Below are positions 58,009 to 64,000 of a stretch of DNA of 64,000 bases, one piece after another (position 1 is the stretch's first letter; every line of letters starts with the position of its first letter). The stretch is from a bacterium. GTDB taxonomy: Bacteria; Elusimicrobiota; Elusimicrobia; Elusimicrobiales; UBA9959. Under the pieces are notes generated by a model. That model searched no databases and had not been told where the DNA came from. It saw nothing but the letters and a program-made list of their open reading frames with translations. The translations under genes and the position numbers were made by a program. The stretch spans positions 1-64,000 of the forward strand of contig JAJZPF010000004.1 in the NCBI GenBank assembly GCA_021811315.1, written 5' to 3'.

Positions 58009-58691
58009 GCCAGTGCGGGTTCCTTCTCGATGAGTCCGTCTTTTATTTTTACTATGCGCCGGGCGTATTTAAGCACGTTCGCGTCGTGGGTGGAGAAGAT
58101 GAAAGTGGTCTTTTCTATCTCGTTCATCCTGCGCATCAGCTCCAGGATGGAGGCGCCGGTGACGGAGTCGAGGTTGGCGGTGGGTTCGTCGGCCAGGATG
58201 ATGTCCGGGTTGGTGACCAGCGCCCGGGCTATAGCCACGCGCTGGCGCTGCCCGCCGGAGAGCTCGGCGGGGCGGTGGGCGGCGTATTCTTTAAGCCCGA
58301 CCTCCTCTATGAGCTTGTCGGCGCGCTTGCGGGCCTCGGCCGCCGACTTCTTCATGAGGAGCAGCGGGAATTCTATATTCTCGATCACGTCCAGCACCGG
58401 GATGAGGTTGAAGGTCTGGAAGATGAAGCCGATCTTGTTGAGCCGGATCTCGGTTATCTGCCTGTCGTTGAGCGAGGTTATTTCATGCTCGCCCACCTTT
58501 ACGCTGCCGGCGGTGGCGAAATCGATGCAGCCTATGACGTTGAGCAGCGTAGTCTTGCCGCTGCCGGAGGGGCCGATAATGCTCATGAAGTCGCCCTCGG
58601 CCACTTCGAGGTCCACCCCGCGGAGCGCGGGAACTATGGTGTCGCCCAGGGGGTAGTTTTTCTTAAGCCCTCTGATCTCAATGATATTCAT
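58005..58691 (-). CDS. LolD/MacB-type ABC transporter ATPase
   Basis: 228 residues. Walker A GPSGSGKTTLLN, Q-loop in IGFIFQTFNLIPVL, signature LSGGQRQRVAIARAL, Walker B IILADEPTANLDS, switch His in FSTHD. Energises the two FtsX-type permeases that follow. First gene of the operon that runs down to the barrel at 52583. Confidence 0.95.
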   Translation of the reverse strand: MNIIEIRGLKKNYPLGDTIVPALRGVDLEVAEGDFMSIIGPSGSGKTTLLNVIGCIDFATAGSVKVGEHEITSLNDRQITEIRLNKIGFIFQTFNLIPVLDVIENIEFPLLLMKKSAAEARKRADKLIEEVGLKEYAAHRPAELSGGQRQRVAIARALVTNPDIILADEPTANLDSVTGASILELMRRMNEIEKTTFIFSTHDANVLKYARRIVKIKDGLIEKEPALA

Positions 58692-58777
58692 ATCCGTTTC
58701 CTTAAGGGAACTGAACGCCTTGAGGTTATTTTACTGTTTTTTTGGGGCGCGGAGGACTTCCCTCCAGGGCTGAATAG

Positions 58778-58810
58778 CAAGGGCCGCGGAGAATCGCTCC
58801 GCAGCCCTTG
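58778..58810. terminator. Long intergenic hairpin
   Basis: CAAGGGC-GCGGAG / CTCCGC-GCCCTTG with one C/A mismatch and a 5-nt loop, between the small secreted protein at 58849 and the ABC operon. No clean T-tract on either strand; a terminator or processing signal. Confidence 0.5.
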
Positions 58811-58848
58811 ATCTTTGGATCCCTACCAGGCAATTCAATACGCCCTCC

Positions 58849-59268
58849 TCAGGGTTTCCCGCCGGCTTTTTTCTCCGCCTTTTCCTTCTTCGGCCCGGCT
58901 TTTTCAATAACCTTTACTTCTTTGACCGCCGGGCTGGCCATATCGCCCTCATACATGATATGCACCTTATCCCCGGCCATGATAGCCGACAGGGAAACGG
59001 GCTTGCCAGCCTTCATGATCTTCGCCTCCGCGCCTATCGTCATAGTCATCGTCATCTTTTTCTGGTCGTTGATAGTGAGCTTTCCGGCGGCCAGGTCTAT
59101 GGATTCGACGATACCGGAACACTTGTTAAGTTTAGCTTTACTCTCTTTTTTGCCGGGCTTGATCTCGCTTTTCATTTCTTTCCCGGTTTCCTTCGGAACA
59201 GGCGCCTGGGCGGCGACCAGGATGCAGCTAAGAACGGCGGCAATTATCAGAATTACCATGTTTTTCAT
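58849..59268 (-). CDS. Small secreted protein with OB-like core
   Basis: 139 residues: signal peptide (to about VAAQA), Lys/Glu-rich linker, then a beta-rich core (GIVESIDLAAGKLTINDQ ... AIMAGDKVHIMYEG) of the CusF/DUF5666 appearance, and a Lys-rich tail. The Met-Thr repeat (KKMTMTMTIG) might bind metal, which is speculative. Start marked by GGGGGG just upstream. Confidence 0.68.
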   Translation of the reverse strand: MKNMVILIIAAVLSCILVAAQAPVPKETGKEMKSEIKPGKKESKAKLNKCSGIVESIDLAAGKLTINDQKKMTMTMTIGAEAKIMKAGKPVSLSAIMAGDKVHIMYEGDMASPAVKEVKVIEKAGPKKEKAEKKAGGKP

Positions 59269-59297
59269 TTTTCGACCCCCCTTTCGTCCCGCTATGG

Positions 59298-59735
59298 TTA
59301 AGGCCGCGCGCCGACCGGGACCGCTATGCAGTTCTGCCCTGTGAAGGCTATGTTTATCTGCGCCTTCCTGCGGGTTCCGCTTATTTTAGCCTTGTAGGCG
59401 GTCTTTGCGCGGTTCACGTAGGAAGCTATGGCTTTGGCGGTATCTATGGCGCCCTGGTGCGGGGAGAGGCTCGCTACCGCGTTCAGGCACGGAACTCTTT
59501 GCAGGCTGCCGTCCTTCCCCTTGAAGCGGAAAGCGGGCAGCCACATATTGACCGTGCCGTCCTCTCCTTTGCCGGTAGCCACGCCGGTGATCTCGGCCGT
59601 GACCGGCTTGCCGCCCACGGTAGCCCTGCCGGCGGTGACCAGCGCCCGCTGCGTCCTGTCGTAAGACACGATGGTAAGCTGCACGCCCCTGTCGAGCTCC
59701 ACCTCGTTATAGTACCCCGGATTAGTGTTTTTCAT
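59298..59735 (-). CDS. Hypothetical small protein
   Basis: 145 residues, no signal peptide. Beta-rich (QLTIVSYDRTQRALVTAGRATV, VTAEITGVATGKGEDG) with a helix near 85-115. AGGGGGG lies 5 bp before the ATG at 59735; the longer frame has none. No family recognised. Confidence 0.58.
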   Translation of the reverse strand: MKNTNPGYYNEVELDRGVQLTIVSYDRTQRALVTAGRATVGGKPVTAEITGVATGKGEDGTVNMWLPAFRFKGKDGSLQRVPCLNAVASLSPHQGAIDTAKAIASYVNRAKTAYKAKISGTRRKAQINIAFTGQNCIAVPVGARP

Positions 59736-59959
59736 GTTCCCCCCTGAATAATAAGACAAGCCGGCCTCCAAGGCCGAACCTAAAACTCCGCTGTGTCTTT
59801 ATTTCCCCCCGCTGCTTTACTACCCCGGCCGCGGGCCCTACCCCGCTCCAGGTAAAATAACTATATAGCTTTCCCTTTACGGAAATCAATAATACAAAAG
59901 GGTTAGGACAGGACCCGTGCGGCCGCGAAATGTTCGGCCAGAGCCGGGTCCGCCGCCTT

Positions 59960-60541
59960 TCATTTACCGCCGTCTATCTGATGCCAGCAGAAAGTGCAGA
60001 ATTCCCCGGCCTCGGGCAGGAGCTGGCCGCACTTGGGGCAGCGGCGCTCATTGGTTTTCTCGTGCGGGGCTTCCTCGTCGTCGCGCGGCGCGGGAGGCGG
60101 CACATACGCAATGAACGGCTGTGCGAGTTTCCAGATATCATAACCCAGGCAGCCGGCATAGCCGAGGACGCCTAACTTAAGCAGCGTCATAATCTTGCCG
60201 TTCGTTATTATTTCCCCCACCGGCGGCCAGACGACGGCCACGATTATCAAAAGAACGGCCGCAAGCGAGATCTTTTCGGCCAGGGCCAGGACCTTTTCCG
60301 GCGGCTGCGCGTATTTTTTCAGCCAGGCGGTCAATTCTTTCTTGAACGGGTCTTTCAGGGCGAAAAGTTTATAGGCCACGCCGAAACCCAAGCCGACCTG
60401 GACAACTACAGAGAAAGTAAGGCTCCCGTAAATAGTGTCATGAACTCCCATGAACATTTGCACGACGAGCGGCGCCAGGAAATACAGAAGCAGTAATATC
60501 CCCGCCGGGGTCAGCCTGGCCTTCAATTCATTAAGGGTCAT
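59960..60541 (-). CDS. Membrane protein with C-terminal zinc ribbon
   Basis: 193 residues: three to four hydrophobic segments in the first about 140 residues, then a cytoplasmic tail with a zinc ribbon (CPKCGQLLPEAGEFCTFC). Sits at the end of a minus-strand run after the ChrB-domain gene (25-bp gap). The start at 60541 leaves out a basic upstream extension. Function unknown. Confidence 0.7.
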   Translation of the reverse strand: MTLNELKARLTPAGILLLLYFLAPLVVQMFMGVHDTIYGSLTFSVVVQVGLGFGVAYKLFALKDPFKKELTAWLKKYAQPPEKVLALAEKISLAAVLLIIVAVVWPPVGEIITNGKIMTLLKLGVLGYAGCLGYDIWKLAQPFIAYVPPPAPRDDEEAPHEKTNERRCPKCGQLLPEAGEFCTFCWHQIDGGK

Positions 60542-60566
60542 GTTTTTCTCGCGGGACGAACAGCCT

Positions 60567-61004
60567 TTATTTTCCGGAGTTCCTGCCTTCGCATTTGAGG
60601 GCCGCGTAGAGGGCGTCATAAACCGGGAACTGCCATTCCAGGTTCTCATTATCGTCAGGGTACATGAGCGAGAAACCGCGCGCGATCGCCTCGAGGCCGG
60701 CGGCGTAGGGATGGGCCTTGAGGTCGCCGGTATCAGCGGCGTTCACGATATCCCCGAGTTTGTGAAGGACGGGATCGGTAAGCTCGTATTTCTTGAGGAT
60801 GGCCCGGAAAGTGCAGTCGTCGCCGTGGTGCCCGAGCTCCGCGTCCTCGATATCGAAAGGGATGGCGTTCTCTTCCCGCCCGATCTTCTCCACCAGGCTG
60901 TCCGCCGCGAAAAGTATTTCGGCCTGGTTGTCCACGAACCTTTCAATAAGCCAGGGGCAAGCCACCCTGTCCACGTGCACGTGAGATCTTGTTATCCATT
61001 TCAT
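60567..61004 (-). CDS. ChrB-domain protein (chromate resistance family)
   Basis: 145 residues matching the C-terminal domain of ChrB: MKWITRSHVHVDRVACPWLIERFVD, IPFDIEDAELGHHGDDCTF and YALDG-like ends. In other bacteria ChrB regulates or assists the chromate exporter ChrA, but no chrA gene is nearby. The name reflects homology only; a different role is possible. Confidence 0.82.
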   Translation of the reverse strand: MKWITRSHVHVDRVACPWLIERFVDNQAEILFAADSLVEKIGREENAIPFDIEDAELGHHGDDCTFRAILKKYELTDPVLHKLGDIVNAADTGDLKAHPYAAGLEAIARGFSLMYPDDNENLEWQFPVYDALYAALKCEGRNSGK

Positions 61005-61023
61005 GATGTTCTCCTCCGCTGCT

Positions 61024-61383
61024 TTAAATGTTTTCCACGAACTGCACGCTGTGGCCGTCAGGATCTTTAACGTAAAAGAACTTGATATGCGGATTCGGCT
61101 GGAAAGGCCCGCTGGCGACTTCCAGGCCTTTCTCTTTTATGAATCTTATTGTCTCGTCGAGGGACTTAACCTCGAAGCCCAGCGAGATCCCGGCGCCGGA
61201 GGAGGCCGGGTATCTCTCGCCGCAGATCAGTTCCACCTCGGTCTCCCCTTCTCCAAGAAAGCAGATCTCCATACCGGGCCCGGCAGGGAAACGCCGTTTA
61301 ACCGGCAGCCCGACGATATCCCGGTAGAATTCAACCGACTCTTCCATATTCTTAACGCCCAAAGTGCACCAGCAGAATTTCAT
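61024..61383 (-). CDS. VOC-superfamily protein
   Basis: 119 residues, one glyoxalase/bleomycin-type unit: MKFCWCTLGVKNMEESVEFYRDIVGLPV, EICFLGEGETEVELI, and KDPDGHSVQFVE with the C-terminal metal Glu. It lies between the cyclase and ChrB genes on the same strand. Substrate unknown. Confidence 0.82.
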   Translation of the reverse strand: MKFCWCTLGVKNMEESVEFYRDIVGLPVKRRFPAGPGMEICFLGEGETEVELICGERYPASSGAGISLGFEVKSLDETIRFIKEKGLEVASGPFQPNPHIKFFYVKDPDGHSVQFVENI

Positions 61384-61430
61384 AAGCAATATCCTTTTCC
61401 GCGGAATTATCAAAATTAACCGGGCGCGCC

Positions 61431-63158
61431 TTAACCGGCCTGCTCCGGCTCCACCTTGTAAAGAATCATCGGCCTGGACTTGCCCTTCATCAGCACCGGC
61501 GGGCACTCTATAAAGTTAAAGCCCGGGAACATTTTTTTGTCCAGGCCCTGTACCGTGGCTTCGCTCAGCAGGATCTGCGTTGCGGCGGTCTTGGTCTGGC
61601 TCTCGATGCGGGAAGCGACGTTCACGGTATCCCCGAGCACGGTGTACTCGAGCCGCTCCACGGTGCCGACATTGCCGGCCACCAGCCCGCCGCTGTGCAC
61701 GCCAACCCCGAAGAAAACCTCAGGGTGCTTCCCCTGCGCATTGAAAGCCTTAAGGGCTTCCCGCATGCCAAGGGCCGCCCGGAGCGCCGCCGCCTGGTGG
61801 TCCTCCACGCCGAACACCGGCGAGAAGATAGCCATCACCGCGTCGCCCATGAATTTATTTATCACGCCTTTGTTCTCCGTGATAGGCTTTGTAATATAGG
61901 TGAAGTATTCGTTCAGAAAGCGGATCAGCTCCACTGGCGGCAGCTTCTCGCTCATCGGGGTAAAGCCGCGGATGTCGGAGAACAGAACCGTGGCCTGTAT
62001 CTCCTCGCCGGCAAGGTTCACCTTTCCGCTCTTCATTATCTTCTCGGCTATCTCCAGGGAAACATACCGGCCGAAAGTGTCCTTGATATGGTCGCGCTCC
62101 ACCAGCCCGTCGAGCATCATGTTGAAATGGCCTTTCAGCTGGCCAAGCTCGTCGGCGTAAAGCACCGAGGTCTTGCAGCTGAAATCCCCCGCCGCCACGG
62201 CTTTCATCCTTCCCACAAGCGCGCTAACAGGCGTCTGCACATTGACGCGATAAAGGATTATTGAAACCGCCTGGAAGATCAAAATAATCAATACCAGGAC
62301 GGCTATTATCAGGATGGGGACAAGCACCCGCATATTTTCATATGAAAGCACCCACTCAAGCTTGTCTCCGTGCGAAGTGAATATCCTTCTAAGCATATCC
62401 AGGTTGAAGTACGTCGGTATGTACAGGCTCAGCAGCAGCGGAACCATGGCCAGCGAGAAGATCATCAGCGCGTAGCGAAGCGTAAGGCTTATGGCAAAAC
62501 CGCGCTTGATGCCGTAAGGATTGTTCTCCAGGAAAAAAGGCTTGGCGATCCGCTGGCGAACATATAGCCCGGTCAGCTCCAGGTTCATATAGTTCACGAA
62601 GGTCGCGAGCAGCATGGCCGACACTGCGAAAACCAGCTTAACCCTGAGCGGCACGGTTCCGTAAGCCGCTGAATAAGCCGTGACGTTCCAGAAGTAGCGT
62701 TGCCCGGCCACAACCCAGCCGAGGACGAACATCACCAGCGGAAGATTGATAATACGGCGTTCTATGCGTCCCAGATCCTGCGGTTTTTTCAGGAAATAAT
62801 GCTTATATAGCGGCAAAAGCCAGATGAGCAGAAAAACAAAAGAGAAATCCAGGTTCCCGGCCTTGGATTCGAACTTCACCCCCCCTTTCCCGCTAGTCTT
62901 GCCCCTCATGCTGAAAGGCTTTAGGAGCTTCTCCTTTACGGCTTTCGGGGATTCATAGACGGAACCTTTGGCCTGGGCATCGGTAAAATGCTGCAATTCC
63001 GTTTTAACCAGGCTGAGGGAGGATTCTTCAAAGAACAGTGAGTAGTTCTCAAAGAATAAGGAAGTGATCCCCCCGAAGGCCACAGCAAGGGAAAAAATCA
63101 GATATAGCCCCAGGTGGAGTTTATGGAGCTTACCGAATATTTTTGAAATTATTTTCAT
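61431..63158 (-). CDS. Membrane adenylate/guanylate cyclase with HAMP
   Basis: 575 residues: N-terminal transmembrane segment, a periplasmic stretch, five further membrane helices (about 105-300), a HAMP-like linker (VNVQTPVSALVGRMKAVAAGDFS), and a C-terminal class III cyclase domain (about 390-560). In it, LFSDIRGFTPMSE and KFMGDAVMAIF hold the metal Asp residues, and GDTVNVASRIES the catalytic Asn/Arg. The start is the ATG two codons inside the maximal frame. Signal unknown. Confidence 0.9.
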   Translation of the reverse strand: MKIISKIFGKLHKLHLGLYLIFSLAVAFGGITSLFFENYSLFFEESSLSLVKTELQHFTDAQAKGSVYESPKAVKEKLLKPFSMRGKTSGKGGVKFESKAGNLDFSFVFLLIWLLPLYKHYFLKKPQDLGRIERRIINLPLVMFVLGWVVAGQRYFWNVTAYSAAYGTVPLRVKLVFAVSAMLLATFVNYMNLELTGLYVRQRIAKPFFLENNPYGIKRGFAISLTLRYALMIFSLAMVPLLLSLYIPTYFNLDMLRRIFTSHGDKLEWVLSYENMRVLVPILIIAVLVLIILIFQAVSIILYRVNVQTPVSALVGRMKAVAAGDFSCKTSVLYADELGQLKGHFNMMLDGLVERDHIKDTFGRYVSLEIAEKIMKSGKVNLAGEEIQATVLFSDIRGFTPMSEKLPPVELIRFLNEYFTYITKPITENKGVINKFMGDAVMAIFSPVFGVEDHQAAALRAALGMREALKAFNAQGKHPEVFFGVGVHSGGLVAGNVGTVERLEYTVLGDTVNVASRIESQTKTAATQILLSEATVQGLDKKMFPGFNFIECPPVLMKGKSRPMILYKVEPEQAG

Positions 63159-63293
63159 GGTCAAAAAAGAGAGTTCCCGCTGTCTTTCAATCTCCTTATT
63201 CTAATAAATAACTCTGGGCAAAAGCCGGTATTTGTCATTTTTTGCCATTTTAGCAGCCCCCTCTCCGTAAATCTCCACCATGACGCCAGGGTC

Positions 63294-63330
63294 AAAAAAA
63301 CTCCCGGCAAACCTTTCGGTTTGCCGGGAG
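63294..63330 (-). terminator. Rho-independent terminator
   Basis: A 13-bp stem CTCCCGGCAAACC / GGTTTGCCGGGAG with a 4-nt loop; on the minus strand seven T follow. Ends the gene at 63351. Confidence 0.9.
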
Positions 63331-63350
63331 CTCAAGCGGGCGGATACTTA

Positions 63351-63884
63351 TTAGGGGTTGACGGCCGCGTCTATGGTATTGATAATCCCGTGAACAATAC
63401 CGACCTCATCCGGATCCACGCTGTTGCCGTGGCCGTTAACAGCGTCTACAGTCTCGATTGCATGGGAACCCACATGTTCGACATATTCTACTACGGTGTC
63501 AAGATCTTCCCCCCACGTAGATTTATTCTGGCTCAGGAGCGCCGCCTCGGCGGTTCCGGAAGCGAGCGGCTTTACTTTGGAGCCGAGTTTGCCTATTTTC
63601 GAAGCTTTCGCATTGCAGATATCTTTTTCGGTCCGGGCGGGAGCTCCCTGGGCGTTCCCCTGTTCAGCGTAAACTACGGAGGAGTCGGAGCCGCGCTTCG
63701 CTTTCGAGCCGGTATAAAAGCCGTCGAGCATATTCCCGGCTTCGCTGAAATTCTTGTTCATATCTATGGAAGATATTTTATCGCCAGCCCCCGCAAGGTT
63801 CCCCATCGCGCCGCTGTCGGCCATAGCGCAGGAAGCTGCCGCTATTACCGCGAAGACCGCTATCAGTATATTGTTCTTTTTCAT
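63351..63884 (-). CDS. Hypothetical secreted protein
   Basis: 177 residues with a signal peptide (MKKNNILIAVFAVIAAASCAMA; SCA could serve as a lipobox). The mature part is polar, Gly/Ala/Asp-rich, with no known domain. AAGGAAA lies ahead of the ATG. It is bounded by a terminator and an AT-rich promoter region. Confidence 0.6.
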   Translation of the reverse strand: MKKNNILIAVFAVIAAASCAMADSGAMGNLAGAGDKISSIDMNKNFSEAGNMLDGFYTGSKAKRGSDSSVVYAEQGNAQGAPARTEKDICNAKASKIGKLGSKVKPLASGTAEAALLSQNKSTWGEDLDTVVEYVEHVGSHAIETVDAVNGHGNSVDPDEVGIVHGIINTIDAAVNP

Positions 63885-64000
63885 GATTATTTTCCTTTTT
63901 TTAAGCCCGCTTAGATTTTGTGCCGCTATGACCGCTACAGAGCATTTTTTATGCCACGCGATAAAATAGGGGCCGGATCCGGCTTCCCCCTATAAAATAA
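63885..64000. other. Intergenic end of window
   Basis: No gene seen. AT-rich upstream region of the secreted protein at 63351; the last 60 bp hold no complete element. Confidence 0.5.

Noticed and set aside
56317-58656. 779-codon frame antisense to the permease and ATPase genes
   Set aside because: Spans two well-supported genes in antisense, without any recognisable domain.

Overview
The window is high-GC bacterial chromosome from a Gram-negative organism. It has two-membrane features throughout: lipoboxes, FadL/OmpP1-, porin- and PorV-type outer-membrane barrels, LolA-like proteins and LolD/FtsX-type transporters. The mix of PorV plus FlgD-like C-terminal surface proteins, CsgG/FlgO paralogues, a multihaem cytochrome locus and homospermidine synthesis would fit an anaerobe of the Elusimicrobiota or a similar deep Gram-negative lineage. 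That placement is inference; there is no rRNA in the window. One tRNA gene (Asp, GTC) is present. There are no CRISPR arrays, insertion sequences or prophage cores.

Layout. 0-13 kb is housekeeping and stress: tRNA-Asp, a small membrane protein, a cNMP-binding protein, osmC-msrA, a cyclophilin lipoprotein, an SRAP-sirtuin-sulfatase/phosphoglycerol transferase run, HtpX, a CsgG-like protein, a lytic transglycosylase with a DnaQ-like exonuclease, a thioesterase, a TetR regulator and an M28 peptidase. 13-21 kb holds a glyoxalase-fold protein, a TPR/CsgG-like lipoprotein pair, homospermidine synthase with a type III ornithine/lysine decarboxylase, Tex and RadC. 21-26.7 kb is the main accessory system: an OmpP1/FadL barrel, an ArsR repressor with the cysteine spacing of persulfide sensors, an octahaem tetrathionate-reductase-family cytochrome, a cytochrome b, and two YeeE/YedE sulfur-uptake proteins, the second carrying a rhodanese-like tail without a catalytic cysteine. 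A near-identical 16-bp operator lies before both the barrel gene and arsR, so I read the block as one sulfur-oxyanion/polysulfide respiration and uptake regulon.

27-36 kb is a cell-surface block: two large secreted proteins with patches of lower GC, a PorV-like barrel, and a secreted protein with a His/Cys dyad resembling clan CD peptidases. 36-43 kb has two guanidine-modifying enzymes (one exported), a PIF1-like helicase fused to a WYL domain, an exported ComEC-like metallo-beta-lactamase with a Shine-Dalgarno-sequestering leader, and a CsgG/FlgO plus beta-barrel protein behind a leader that resembles a cobalamin riboswitch. 43-48 kb has an ECF sigma operon with a bactofilin-like membrane protein, and a FIST-cyclase. 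48-52.5 kb is lower in GC and includes a truncated DUF2075-type remnant and a DUF3800 gene. 52.5-58.7 kb is a minus-strand export operon: ABC ATPase, two FtsX-type permeases, a LolA-like protein and a barrel. 58.8-64 kb holds small secreted proteins, a ChrB-domain protein, a VOC protein and a membrane adenylate/guanylate cyclase.

Three near-identical ~37-bp sites share a dyad and an extended -10 promoter, each followed by an AAAGGGGG-type ribosome-binding site; one drives radC and one the DUF3800 gene. Two regulators (TetR, ArsR) appear to be made from leaderless transcripts with the operator over the -10 box.
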